Shown here: positions 46,631-54,896 of the stretch, in pieces
Position numbering within the stretch: position 1 is the stretch's first letter
How the letters are laid out: the number at the start of each line of letters is the position of its first letter
Origin: Sphingomonas sp. Leaf20
Lineage (GTDB): Bacteria; Pseudomonadota; Alphaproteobacteria; Sphingomonadales; Sphingomonadaceae
Reading direction: 5' to 3'
Length of the DNA stretch: 64,000 nucleotides
NCBI RefSeq assembly: GCF_001421535.1
Contig: NZ_LMKN01000009.1
Coordinates: 311,695-375,694, forward strand
Program-made: the position numbers and the translations under genes
The notes under the pieces: model-generated
What the model was told of the DNA's origin: nothing
The model's database searches: none
What the model saw: the letters and a program-made list of their open reading frames with translations, nothing else

Positions 46631-47221
46631 TCAAGCGGCAATGGCGTCTAAAACACGTCTCAACTCGGAAGATTGTATCAGACTTTTGTCCGAATGAAAA
46701 TCGCTGGAGAGGAAGTATTCGTCATCTCGCCGGTAGTTTTTGGTGATGTAGCGGCTCCAGCCTTGGATGCATGCGATCGGGTCGAGCTGTATCGAGCCTG
46801 CGCCGTCAGTGACTTCGATCCAGTGCGCTTGGAACTGACGATCAATGCGATCGTCTACAATGCTCGCAAGCCAAGTCGGACTAAGATCGATGGCTAAGTG
46901 GAGGTGTGGGTGAGACGCGGCATGTTCGACAAAAGCGATCGCCCGAAAACGGAAGCATGACGGCAAGCGTTCGACGTGGCGTTTCTTAAATCTATCTTGA
47001 TCCACACGTCGGCAAAAATTACCGAACATGCCCCTGATGTTAGGGATGCTCAAGTCGCGGTTTGAGTTTAGCGTTAGCGAGTGCGTAAATCCCTGTGTCT
47101 TGATGAAGTGCCTGATGCCGTTACGCATACTTTCGCGTGAGAACGGGTCGGGGCGACCATCCCTGTAGGTGGCAGGAGGGTTCGATGCGCGTTTCGAGGG
47201 GGCCGGCGGCGCTGCAATCAT
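46631..47221 (-). CDS. HUH-endonuclease-like (rolling-circle Rep-type) protein
   Basis: This 196-aa protein may carry a replication-initiator fold: GFTHSLTLN (motif 1-like), FVEHAASHPHLHLAIDL with HLH at 106-108 matching an HUH metal motif, and GWSRYITKNYRRDDEYF with Tyr158/Tyr163 as possible nucleophiles. I read it as a small HUH Rep-like protein; confirmation needs structure prediction. ATG 47221 overlaps the stop of the upstream XRE gene (ATGA), so the two are translationally coupled. It could support island mobilisation or plasmid-like replication. Confidence 0.5.
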   Translation of the reverse strand: MIAAPPAPSKRASNPPATYRDGRPDPFSRESMRNGIRHFIKTQGFTHSLTLNSNRDLSIPNIRGMFGNFCRRVDQDRFKKRHVERLPSCFRFRAIAFVEHAASHPHLHLAIDLSPTWLASIVDDRIDRQFQAHWIEVTDGAGSIQLDPIACIQGWSRYITKNYRRDDEYFLSSDFHSDKSLIQSSELRRVLDAIAA

Positions 47222-47763
47222 CGCAGTGCCTCCAGAACCTTTTTCTGATCTGCTTGCGTAAGGCCCTGACTCCGAAACGTCGGTCGAAGCTGGCGAATGA
47301 GAGCGACGACCGGCAACTCATCTAGGCTCAACCAGCGTGATCGTGGATCCTTGTCCGCAACACACTCTTCAATGAGATCCAGTAGGTCATCAGGAAGCGC
47401 AGACAGCGGTCGCCCGCCGATCGTCTCGGACTGGTTCATCAAGTGCTCGTGTTTTCCTTCGGCAGGCGAACGGCTGCCAACGAGAGATTGAAAATCAAGC
47501 ATGGGCAATCGTTGTTCGAGCACGGCTAGTAGAAATGCGTTTCGATCGAGTTCGAGTAGATCACTTATGTCCCTCGAACGATCGATCGGAATTGGTGCTC
47601 GACCTGTCGCCATGTGACTTACGACCACGCTCGATTTGTGACCGAGCGCCGCGGCCAGATCCTTTTGCGAAATGCCTTGCTTCTGCTTCGCCGCCACCGC
47701 TTCCGCGAACATCTTGGTCGCTTGTGTATGCGCGAGTGGGTGGTGGTCGCTTGTGGTAATCAT
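47218..47763 (-). CDS. XRE-type transcriptional regulator
   Basis: This 181-aa regulator has a helix-turn-helix (KQKQGISQKDLAAALGHKSS, HMATGRAPIPIDRSRDISDL) near the N-terminus and a C-terminal region with DDLLDLIEECVADKDPRSRW. ATG 47763 follows GAGGCAG. A small palindrome (GGGAA-N11-TTCCC) lies 31-51 bp upstream. Its position next to a Rep-like gene and the integrase fits an island copy-number or excision regulator, though this is inferred. Confidence 0.8.
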   Translation of the reverse strand: MITTSDHHPLAHTQATKMFAEAVAAKQKQGISQKDLAAALGHKSSVVVSHMATGRAPIPIDRSRDISDLLELDRNAFLLAVLEQRLPMLDFQSLVGSRSPAEGKHEHLMNQSETIGGRPLSALPDDLLDLIEECVADKDPRSRWLSLDELPVVALIRQLRPTFRSQGLTQADQKKVLEALR

Positions 47764-47793
47764 CACAATCTGCCTCTTAAAAAGCGCGTCACC

Positions 47794-47814
47794 GGGAATA
47801 TTGTGGTATTTCCC
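47794..47814. promoter_or_regulatory. Palindrome upstream of the XRE gene
   Basis: GGGAA and TTCCC flank 11 bp, located 31-51 bp before the XRE start. Possible operator for autoregulation; only the sequence symmetry supports it. Confidence 0.3.
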
Positions 47815-47971
47815 ACTCGACGTCGTCGCAGATATTGTTATAGATCCAACAAATGCAAAGCAACCCAAAATGCGGGCCCTATGAGAGCCGCAAAACCGCG
47901 CCATCGGTAAACGATGCCGTACTCCCCGTACCGCTCCAGAGCATCCGCATGGAGCATCTCCTTCGATCAAA

Positions 47972-48340
47972 ATGCACATGTCCGTGACCGAGATCGATCC
48001 GATCGTTGAATTGATGAAGCGGCTCCGGCGTGCGGCACAAACGCCCAACGGCAAGCTTCATCTCTCCCACGAGGCAGCCCGAGTCCTGCTGCGGCACGAC
48101 ATTTACCAAATTTTGGCCCGTATGGAGGCCGACGAGATGAGAAGAGCATGCGTAAGCGCGACGGCAAACGACAACAACTTGGACAATTCTGGCTCTGGCA
48201 ACGACCGGACACTGCAACGTGGAACATCTGCTGGCTCGAAAAACGTCCCGGAAATGGAGGCGACGTCACGAGGCGCAAGGCTACGACTGTTCGAGGAGGT
48301 GAGGCAGATCGGCCGCCTACAGCAGCCAAAGACGCGTTAG
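47972..48340 (+). CDS. Possible small hypothetical protein before the integrase
   Basis: This frame of about 122 codons reads MSVTEIDPIVELMKRLRRAA and HLSHEAARVLLRHDIYQILA with protein-like composition in its first half. It overlaps the integrase start by 193 bp in another frame, so the second half is doubtful. It could be a small excisionase-like partner; no ribosome site is clear. The rest of 47764-48147 shows no other gene. Confidence 0.35.
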   Translation: MHMSVTEIDPIVELMKRLRRAAQTPNGKLHLSHEAARVLLRHDIYQILARMEADEMRRACVSATANDNNLDNSGSGNDRTLQRGTSAGSKNVPEMEATSRGARLRLFEEVRQIGRLQQPKTR

Positions 48341-49383
48341 CCGCTCATTACCTGGAGCACAGCCGCCCAGTGCGCCAAAGACGCGATGAAGCGCTTGTCG
48401 AAGACCTTATGGCGGACTGGCTCAAGTATCATGTGTCGACGCTCGCCGCGCCTGACAGATACGCGGTTTCCGTTGTACACTGGATGGACTTCTTTGACGG
48501 CGAACGAAGGGCAGGGCTATTGGGCGCCGCGGTTACCGTCGCGGATCTCACGCCGCCCCTTCAGGCACGGTTTCGAACCGCGCGAGCGAAGGCCGGCGCA
48601 GGCGGGCATACGATCAGTCGGGACCTGGCGGCTTTGCGTGGTGCACTGAACTGGGCTTGGAAAAACCAGAAGCTCGAACACGCGCCGTTCATCGCCGATG
48701 TCCCTCCACAGCAAAAGGCACCGGCGCGGGACCGCGTACTGACCTTGCAGGAGATCGCCGCGATCATGAATGCGTGCTTGGGGAAGCCGGAACGCGAACA
48801 CCTGATCGCGTTTATCGTCATCGAATTAGGAACCGCTGGTCGTCCAGAGGCTGTGCTCGAGTTAACCGACCAGAACGTCGATCTCGAGAACAATCTCATC
48901 AACCTTAACGCCGCCGGCAAGGTTCACTTGCGTAAGCGGCGGCCCGTGCTGCCGATCGCACGCCATGTTCGCCCTTGGGTTGCGGGAATCGTGGGCAAGT
49001 TGATCAAGTATCGCGTGCCGATCGCGGAGCGTAACCAGATCCCTGGCGGACCAACGCATTTCGAGCGAGAGACCCGATCGGTAAAGACTGTTTGGAACGC
49101 CGTATGTGCCGAGGCCGGAATTGTTGGCGCGACGCCGAAAACGCTTCGCCATACAATGCTGACCTGGCTCGCAAGACGCGGTGTGCCTAAGGAGCAGCGC
49201 ATGGCATTGGCCGGACATGCCGCGCAGGATACTACCGCGCGCAATTACGAACACCTCTCGCCCGACTATTTGGTGGCTGCGATCCGGGAGGTTGATACAT
49301 TCTTCGAGGCGTTGTCGGAACACACGTCGGCTCATCTACGATACGCTAACGATACGCTGATAATAGCGTCACCTGCCGCCTGA
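48148..49383 (+). CDS. Tyrosine recombinase (island integrase)
   Basis: This 411-aa integrase has an arm-binding N-terminus (WLWQRPDTATWNICWLEKR), a core-binding domain (about 90-190, DLTPPLQARFRTARAKAG) and a catalytic domain: Arg in ELGTAGRPEAVLEL, TPKTLRHTMLTWLARRG, AGHAAQDTTARNYEHLS with the Tyr nucleophile. The first His of HxxR is replaced by Lys, a tolerated variant in some integrases. It ends 30 bp from the 53-bp attachment repeat in tRNA-Ala, so it is the enzyme that inserted the island. Confidence 0.92.
   Translation: MRKRDGKRQQLGQFWLWQRPDTATWNICWLEKRPGNGGDVTRRKATTVRGGEADRPPTAAKDALAAHYLEHSRPVRQRRDEALVEDLMADWLKYHVSTLAAPDRYAVSVVHWMDFFDGERRAGLLGAAVTVADLTPPLQARFRTARAKAGAGGHTISRDLAALRGALNWAWKNQKLEHAPFIADVPPQQKAPARDRVLTLQEIAAIMNACLGKPEREHLIAFIVIELGTAGRPEAVLELTDQNVDLENNLINLNAAGKVHLRKRRPVLPIARHVRPWVAGIVGKLIKYRVPIAERNQIPGGPTHFERETRSVKTVWNAVCAEAGIVGATPKTLRHTMLTWLARRGVPKEQRMALAGHAAQDTTARNYEHLSPDYLVAAIREVDTFFEALSEHTSAHLRYANDTLIIASPAA
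49338..49357 (+). repeat. Right pair of putative integrase arm sites
   Basis: ACGATACGC occurs twice, 11 bp apart, within the last codons of the integrase gene and 57 bp before the right attachment repeat. The spacing and orientation match the left pair at 13754-13773. Confidence 0.6.
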
Positions 49384-49413
49384 CCTGAAAAGAGCTTAAC
49401 TTTCAATAGGTTG

Positions 49414-49466
49414 CGCTGGTGGAGCCGAGGGGAATCGAACCCCTGACCTCTGCAGTGCGATTGCAG
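49414..49466 (-). repeat. Right attachment site within tRNA-Ala
   Basis: These 53 bp are identical to 13623-13675 and include the anticodon stem-loop to CCA of the tRNA plus three bases. The 3' half here came from the element and restores a full-length tRNA gene. Confidence 0.85.
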
Positions 49467-49492
49467 CGCTCTCCCATCTGAGCTACGGCCCC
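49417..49492 (-). tRNA. tRNA-Ala (anticodon CGC)
   Basis: A 76-nt cloverleaf on the minus strand begins GGGGCCGTAGCTCAG and ends GGCTCC plus A and an encoded CCA. The acceptor pairs GGGGCCG with CGGCTCC (one G-U). The anticodon stem CTGCA/TGCAG encloses ATCGCAC, giving anticodon CGC for codon GCG. It is the target gene of the island. Confidence 0.95.
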
Positions 49493-49726
49493 GCGCGGTT
49501 GGCCACAGGCCATGCTATTCGCATAGCCATTGCGATCGGGCGATGCAACACGGCCGATGCCGGATTTCATTGATCAACGGCGCGTCGTCGCGGCAGGGCT
49601 TCGGGTCGCCGATGGCGCGCGCGTCGGGTCGGAACAAAGCGACTCCTGCGCCTTTGTAGATTTCGGAGTGCACGGCGTCGCACACGACGATGCCGGCAGC
49701 CGCAGGACAGCAATTAGGAGGTTCCT
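49493..49726. other. Intergenic region after tRNA-Ala
   Basis: No gene recognised in this 230-bp chromosomal stretch. It should contain the tRNA promoter (reading leftward) and that of the following gene. Confidence 0.4.
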
Positions 49727-51025
49727 ATGGTCTACGAACGCTATACCCGAGATCGTCAGTCGAGTGACTATTATGGGCGGCCCAACTCGCAGGATTACGG
49801 GCGCGATTTCCGGTCGGATGGCGGTGACTATCCGCGGTCGAGCGCGCGCGATTATGCGGCGGCCGGCGAGTATGACCGGGATGACGACCGCGGGCGTCGC
49901 AATGACCAGTCCTGGCAGTCCCAGGGCGATCGCCCCCGCTCCGATCGGAACCAAGGCGGTCGGGACTATTATGGTGGCCACAACGATCGCGGCGCGCCGT
50001 CGCAGGGTGGAAGCTATGGGCGTTCGGGATATGCCGGGGCGGACCGGGATGCGTCGCGCTATGAACAACCACGCTTCGATCGCGACCGCTCGCAGCGCCG
50101 TGACTCCTACCGCAGCGAAGGCCGCGACACCGAATATCATGGCAGCTATGCATCGGATGGTCGCCCGTTCAACGATGTGGGCCGCAATCGCCACGCCGAT
50201 GACGACACGCGGCGCGGGTCTGAGGGTCGCGGTGGACAGTCAGGCGGCTATGGCCGGCAGCCTCAGGGCTATGATTACGACGATCGCGGTTTCATCGCGC
50301 GGGCGGGCGACGAGGTCCGCTCGTGGTTCGGCGACGACGAGGCCGAGCGCCGTCGCGAGGCCGATGCGCGCTACGACGAACGCACCTATTCGCCGGGCTC
50401 TACGGGCGGCACGGCATTCGGCCGGTCCTCGAACGACCGGGACGACCATTATCATAGCTGGCGCTCTTCGCAGGTCGCCGAATTCGATCGCGACTACGCT
50501 GAATATCGCGACGAGAACCGCTCGAAATTCCACAACGAGTTCTCCTCGTGGCGCACGCAGCGTCAGGGGCAGCGCAGTTCGCTGTCTCAGGTCACCGAGC
50601 ATATGGAGGTCGTCGGGTCCGATGGCAGCCATGTGGGGACCGTCGACAAGGTGAAGGGCGACCGCATCCTGCTGACCAAGTCCGACAAGGACGCAGGCGG
50701 CGTGCATCATTCGATCCCGTCGCGCTGGATCAGCACCGTCGACGACAAGGTCACATTGTCCAAGTCTGCGGATGAGGCAAAAGCCGCGTGGAAGGAAGAG
50801 GAGCGGACGTCCGCCGCGTCCAATTATGGCGATCGGACAGGTGGCGATCGTTCAAGTGGCGATCGCGACTCGCAGACGAACCGGTACGGCTCGGATGTGA
50901 CGGATCGCGACACGACCAATCGCAATCGGTCGGTGCCGGGAACAGGGTCCGACACCAGCGCAGGTGCAACGTCTGATACGACTTCGGGGACGACGCTCGG
51001 CAAGAGCTTTTCAGGCACCTACTGA
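49727..51025 (+). CDS. SWFGD / DUF2171 low-complexity protein
   Basis: This 432-aa hydrophilic protein is rich in Arg, Asp, Gly, Tyr and Ser over its first 200 residues (repeated RDY, SDGR, YGR-like units). A short SWFGDDEAERRREAD motif follows, then a DUF2171 beta domain (MEVVGSDGSHVGTVDKVKGD...LTKSDKDAGGVHHSIP). The C-terminal tail is low-complexity (Ser/Thr/Asp/Gly). AGGAGG precedes the ATG. No signal peptide. It resembles stress-linked proteins common in Sphingomonas; function is unknown. A strong terminator follows. Confidence 0.75.
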   Translation: MVYERYTRDRQSSDYYGRPNSQDYGRDFRSDGGDYPRSSARDYAAAGEYDRDDDRGRRNDQSWQSQGDRPRSDRNQGGRDYYGGHNDRGAPSQGGSYGRSGYAGADRDASRYEQPRFDRDRSQRRDSYRSEGRDTEYHGSYASDGRPFNDVGRNRHADDDTRRGSEGRGGQSGGYGRQPQGYDYDDRGFIARAGDEVRSWFGDDEAERRREADARYDERTYSPGSTGGTAFGRSSNDRDDHYHSWRSSQVAEFDRDYAEYRDENRSKFHNEFSSWRTQRQGQRSSLSQVTEHMEVVGSDGSHVGTVDKVKGDRILLTKSDKDAGGVHHSIPSRWISTVDDKVTLSKSADEAKAAWKEEERTSAASNYGDRTGGDRSSGDRDSQTNRYGSDVTDRDTTNRNRSVPGTGSDTSAGATSDTTSGTTLGKSFSGTY

Positions 51026-51074
51026 TCGATCGCCGCAGTAAAGCCGACGACGTCTGACGTCGGTCTGCAGAAAG

Positions 51075-51102
51075 GCCCGGGTGGAAACACCCGGGCTTTT
51101 TT
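51075..51102 (+). terminator. Rho-independent terminator after the DUF2171 gene
   Basis: GCCCGGGTG and CACCCGGGC form a 9-bp stem with a GAAA tetraloop followed by TTTTTT: a textbook intrinsic terminator. AAAG before it can also pair, so it may act in both directions. Confidence 0.92.
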
Positions 51103-51167
51103 GCTGTTGCGCGGGTGGGGCGTTTCGCCATACCCAGATTACGAAACACGATGACAGGAGCATAAAG

Positions 51168-52157
51168 ATGGCCCGTGCATGGAGCTTAAAGGCGCGCCCG
51201 CAAGGCATGCCGAAGCATACCGATTTCGCCATGATCGATCTCGACCAGGCCGCGTTGGCGCCTGGCGAGGTACGGGTCGCGAACCGGTGGCTATCGGTCG
51301 ATCCGTATATGCGGGGGCGCATGAACGACGTGAAAAGCTATGTCCCGCCGTTCGAACTCGGCAAGGCGATGCAGGGCGGCGCCGTGGGTGAGGTGATCGA
51401 GAGCGCGGACGACGCGTTCAAGTCGGGCGACATGGTGCTGCACATGGCCGGTTGGCGCGACGAGGCGGTGGTCCCCGCAGCGCAGGTCCAGAAACTCCCC
51501 GCGCTCGACGTTCCCCCGCAGGCATTCCTTGGACAGCTCGGTATGCCCGGCATGACGGGATATTTCGGGCTGCTGGCGGTGGCGGAAGCGAAGCCCGGCG
51601 ACACGGTCTTCGTGTCGGCGGCTGCGGGCGCGGTCGGATCTACCGTCGTCCAGGTCGCGAAGGCCAAGGGCATGACGGTAATCGGGTCGGCGGGCGGCGC
51701 CGAGAAATGTGCCTGGGTCAAGTCGCTCGGCGCGGATGCCGTGATCGACTACAAGGGTGACGTTCCCGTCGTGAAGGCGCTGGGCGAGGCCGCGCCCAAG
51801 GGCATCGACGTGTATTTCGACAATGTCGGCGGCGATCACCTCGATGCGGCACTGGCGCATGCCCGGCTGCACGCGCGGTTCGCGATCTGTGGCATGATCG
51901 ACGTCTATAACAGCGGGGCGGCGACGCAGCTCCGCTATCTTGCGCGGCTGATCGGCAATCGCGTCCAGATCCGCGGGTTCATCGTCAGCGACTTCATGGA
52001 TCGCGCGCCCGAATTCTACAAGGACATGGGCGCGATGCTGTCGCAGGGCACGCTGCAGCGGCAGGAGACCGTCCATGAGGGGCTCGACGCGATGCCCGAC
52101 GCGTTCCTCGGCCTGTTCTCGGGTGGCAATACCGGCAAAATGCTCGTCAAGGTCTGA
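51168..52157 (+). CDS. NADP-dependent oxidoreductase (MDR, CurA-like)
   Basis: This 329-aa zinc-independent medium-chain reductase has WLSVDPYMRGRMNDVKSYVPP at the N-terminus, FVSAAAGAVGSTVVQVAKAKG (NADPH-binding) and DVYFDNVGGDHLDAAL. C-terminal VHEGLDAMPDAFLGLFSGGN fits the curcumin/leukotriene reductase branch. AGGAG precedes ATG 51168. It probably reduces activated double bonds, giving protection against reactive carbonyls. It is monocistronic. Confidence 0.92.
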   Translation: MARAWSLKARPQGMPKHTDFAMIDLDQAALAPGEVRVANRWLSVDPYMRGRMNDVKSYVPPFELGKAMQGGAVGEVIESADDAFKSGDMVLHMAGWRDEAVVPAAQVQKLPALDVPPQAFLGQLGMPGMTGYFGLLAVAEAKPGDTVFVSAAAGAVGSTVVQVAKAKGMTVIGSAGGAEKCAWVKSLGADAVIDYKGDVPVVKALGEAAPKGIDVYFDNVGGDHLDAALAHARLHARFAICGMIDVYNSGAATQLRYLARLIGNRVQIRGFIVSDFMDRAPEFYKDMGAMLSQGTLQRQETVHEGLDAMPDAFLGLFSGGNTGKMLVKV

Positions 52158-52165
52158 CACCAACT

Positions 52166-52193
52166 CCCTCCTCCCGGGCAGCCGGGAGGAGGG
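52166..52193. terminator. Hairpin between convergent genes
   Basis: CCCTCCTCCCGG and CCGGGAGGAGGG form a perfect 12-bp stem with loop GCAG, 9 bp after the oxidoreductase stop and 17 bp before the YpfJ-type gene stop. It has no T-run but is suited to serve both genes. Confidence 0.5.
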
Positions 52194-52209
52194 GACGTGG
52201 TGCGGGGCG

Positions 52210-53145
52210 TCAGATCGTCCCGGAGAAGGTGTCGCAGACGGCGGGGTCGCCGCTCTCGAGACCACGACGCAGCCAGGTCTGGCGCTGTGCCGAGGATCCG
52301 TGCGTGAAGCTGTCGGGGACAACGCGGCCCTGCGCCTGCTTCTGAAGCGTGTCGTCACCGATCGCCTGCGCCGCGGTCATGCCTTCCTCGATGTCGCCGG
52401 GTTCGAGGCGGTCGCGATTGGCGGCGGCCCAGACCCCTGCGAAGCAATCGGCCTGTAGCTCGAGCCGAACCGACAGGGCATTCCCTTCTGTCTCGCCGGC
52501 GGACCGCTGTGCGCGCGAGACCTGGCCCGATGTGCCGACCAGGTTCTGGATGTGATGGCCGAACTCATGCGCGATGACATAGTCCTGAGCGAAATCGCCG
52601 CGCGCACCGAAGCGCGTCGCGAGCTCGTCGAAGAAGCTCGTGTCGAGGAAGATACCGTTGTCGGTCGGGCAGTAGAACGGCCCCATCGCCGACTGCGCGG
52701 CGCCACAACCGGACCGGCCGTTGCCGTCGAAGAAGCTGAGCTTGGGGGCGGTGAACTGCTCGCCGTTCTTCGCGAAGATCGCGGCCCAGGTCTTCTGCGC
52801 CGAACTGAACGCGTTGCATGCGGCGCGGCGTTCGGCGTTTACCGAGCAGACCGTCTGTGCGTCGGTCTGGCCGTCCGTCTGGCCGGGCGCCCGCTGCGCG
52901 ATCTGGCCCGAGGGAGCCGACGGTGCAGAGCCGCCACCCAGCATTCCGCCGATGTTCCCGAGCCCGCCGAACACCGCCATCAGGATCAGCACTACGACGA
53001 TCCCGCCGCACCCGAAACGGCTGCCGATCAGCGGCAAGAGCCCGAACAGCAAACCCCCGCCGCCACCGCCGCCGCCAAAGCCGCTGCCACCGCCGCGGCC
53101 CTGGTCTTCGACATTGATATTGGGATCGAAATCGTCGAGCCGCAT
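52210..53145 (-). CDS. YpfJ-type neutral zinc metallopeptidase
   Basis: This 311-aa membrane-anchored peptidase has a glycine-rich N-terminus (GGGSGFGGGGGGGG), one membrane helix (GCGGIVVVLILMAVFGGLG), and a domain with zinc site HEFGHHIQ, FDGNGRSGCG and ADCFAGVWAA. Its active site faces the periplasm. ATG 53145 is chosen over an upstream start because MRLDDFDPNINVEDQG is the conserved family start. The physiological substrate is not known. Confidence 0.9.
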   Translation of the reverse strand: MRLDDFDPNINVEDQGRGGGSGFGGGGGGGGLLFGLLPLIGSRFGCGGIVVVLILMAVFGGLGNIGGMLGGGSAPSAPSGQIAQRAPGQTDGQTDAQTVCSVNAERRAACNAFSSAQKTWAAIFAKNGEQFTAPKLSFFDGNGRSGCGAAQSAMGPFYCPTDNGIFLDTSFFDELATRFGARGDFAQDYVIAHEFGHHIQNLVGTSGQVSRAQRSAGETEGNALSVRLELQADCFAGVWAAANRDRLEPGDIEEGMTAAQAIGDDTLQKQAQGRVVPDSFTHGSSAQRQTWLRRGLESGDPAVCDTFSGTI

Positions 53146-53295
53146 GGTCTTCAGGCTTTCATTATGGATCGGTAACGAAATGCACGGCAGCGCGTGGAGT
53201 TGCATATCCCGTCGCTGCTGGCTCTATTGGCGATCATCGCGTTTGACATGTCACACACGATATCCTGGCGTACCCGCTGGCAGAAGGGAAAGACG

Positions 53296-54081
53296 ATGTT
53301 TCTGAAGGGCAAGACGGCGGTCATCACGGGATCGACCTCGGGTATCGGGCTGGCCTACGCAAAGGCCTTTGCAGCCGAGGGCGCGAATATCGTGCTCAAC
53401 GGTTTTGGCGAACCCGACGCGATCGAGGCGGCGCGCGCCGGCATCGCGCAGACGGGCGGTGCGGCCGCACTGTATGACGCGGCCGACATGACCCGACCCG
53501 ACGAGATCGCGGGTCTCGTCGAGCGCGCGGTCGCGGAGACGGGGAGCTGCGACATCGTCGTCAACAATGCGGGCATCCAGCATGTTGCCGGGATCGCAGA
53601 CTTTCCCGTCGACAAGTTCGACGCGATCATCGCGATCAACATGGCATCGGCGTGGCACATGATGCGTGCCGCGATCCCGCATATGCGCAAACGGGGCTGG
53701 GGCCGGGTGATCTCGACCGCGTCGGCGCATTCGCTCGTCGCGAGCCCCAACAAGTCGGCCTATGTCATGGCCAAGCACGCGATTGCGGGGCTGACCAAGA
53801 CGATCGCGCTCGAGACGGCGACCGACGGCATCACGGTCAACTGCATCTCGCCGGGCTATGTCTGGACGCCGCTGGTCGAGAACCAGATTCCCGACACGAT
53901 GACCGCGCGTGGCCTGACGCGCGAGCAGGTCGTGAACGACATCCTGCTTGCCGCGCAGCCGACCAAGGCGTTCGTCACGCCCGAGCAGGTCGCGGCATTC
54001 GCGCTGTTCCTGTGTCGTGACGAGGCGCAGTCGATCACCGGCGCGAACCTGTCGATGGATGGCGGGTGGACCGCGGCATGA
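53296..54081 (+). CDS. 3-hydroxybutyrate dehydrogenase (SDR)
   Basis: This 261-aa short-chain dehydrogenase has the cofactor motif TGSTSGIGLAYAKAFAAEGA, NNAG (VVNNAGIQHV), catalytic Ser in STASAHSLVAS and YVMAK, and C-terminal LSMDGGWTAA. The family pattern (QHVAGIADFPVDKFDAIIAI; WTPLVENQIPDT) fits BdhA, which interconverts 3-hydroxybutyrate and acetoacetate in ketone-body/PHB metabolism. GAAGGGAAA precedes the ATG. Its stop overlaps the next start (ATGA at 54078). Confidence 0.92.
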   Translation: MFLKGKTAVITGSTSGIGLAYAKAFAAEGANIVLNGFGEPDAIEAARAGIAQTGGAAALYDAADMTRPDEIAGLVERAVAETGSCDIVVNNAGIQHVAGIADFPVDKFDAIIAINMASAWHMMRAAIPHMRKRGWGRVISTASAHSLVASPNKSAYVMAKHAIAGLTKTIALETATDGITVNCISPGYVWTPLVENQIPDTMTARGLTREQVVNDILLAAQPTKAFVTPEQVAAFALFLCRDEAQSITGANLSMDGGWTAA

Positions 54082-54812
54082 TCCGGTCGGCAGCGCGCGC
54101 CGCGGAGGGGCCGATGCGCCCGGGCGGTCGCGCGTGGATCGCGGGCGTCGCCACCTGCACGCTGTTGGCGGGATGCGGCGGCGCATCGTCGACGGACAGC
54201 GCGCTGCGCGTCGAAACCCCGCGCGGCGCAAGCGCGGAGCGTGCGGGAGGGGGCGCGGTAGATACCCGGTCCGCTCCACGTCGTTCGGCGTGGCGATCGC
54301 TCGTGACGACAGCGGACCGGACGCGGCTGCGCGAATGGCGTACCGCATGGGTGAGTGCGCTCGCGCAGCTCAAGCCTGGCGAGATCGCGGCACAGGGGGA
54401 TCTGCTCGCACCCGATCGCGTGCTGGAAGACCCGATACCGCCGGCGGGCAGCTATCGCTGCCGTACGTTCAAGCTCGGCGCGCCATCGGGTTCGGGATTG
54501 CGGTTCGTCGCCTATGGCTGGTTCCCGTGCCGGATCTCGACCGGGGCGGGGGATGGCGTCTCCGACTTCGTCAAGGACGCCGGATCGCAGCGGCCGGTCG
54601 GATCGATCTACGCCGAGAGCAATTCCCGCGGTATTTTCCTCGGCAGCATGCAGCTCGCCGACGAACGCCATCCGATGCGCTATGGCACCGACCACAACCG
54701 CGACATGGCGGGCCTCGTCGAACGGATCGGCGCGCGCCGCTGGCGGCTGGTTTTACCCTATCCCCGGTTCGAATCGACGTTGGACGTGATCGAGATCGTG
54801 CCCGTCGACTGA
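54078..54812 (+). CDS. DUF4893 lipoprotein
   Basis: This 244-aa exported protein has a lipobox (CTLLAGCGG) near residue 35, so it is probably lipid-anchored. The DUF4893 core contains DRTRLREWRTAWVSAL, LEDPIPPAGSYRCRTFKLGA, GSGLRFVAYGWFPCRI and MRYGTDHNRDMAGLVERIG. ATG 54078 is coupled to the bdhA stop. Function unknown. It is convergent with the YdcF-like gene at 54897. Confidence 0.75.
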   Translation: MIRSAARAAEGPMRPGGRAWIAGVATCTLLAGCGGASSTDSALRVETPRGASAERAGGGAVDTRSAPRRSAWRSLVTTADRTRLREWRTAWVSALAQLKPGEIAAQGDLLAPDRVLEDPIPPAGSYRCRTFKLGAPSGSGLRFVAYGWFPCRISTGAGDGVSDFVKDAGSQRPVGSIYAESNSRGIFLGSMQLADERHPMRYGTDHNRDMAGLVERIGARRWRLVLPYPRFESTLDVIEIVPVD

Positions 54813-54896
54813 CGGGTCTCGGATGACCAGCCTGTCCCGGCATGGCGCGGCGATCGACGCTGGCAGGGCAGGGCGGACGACGCGCTCCATACGCGC

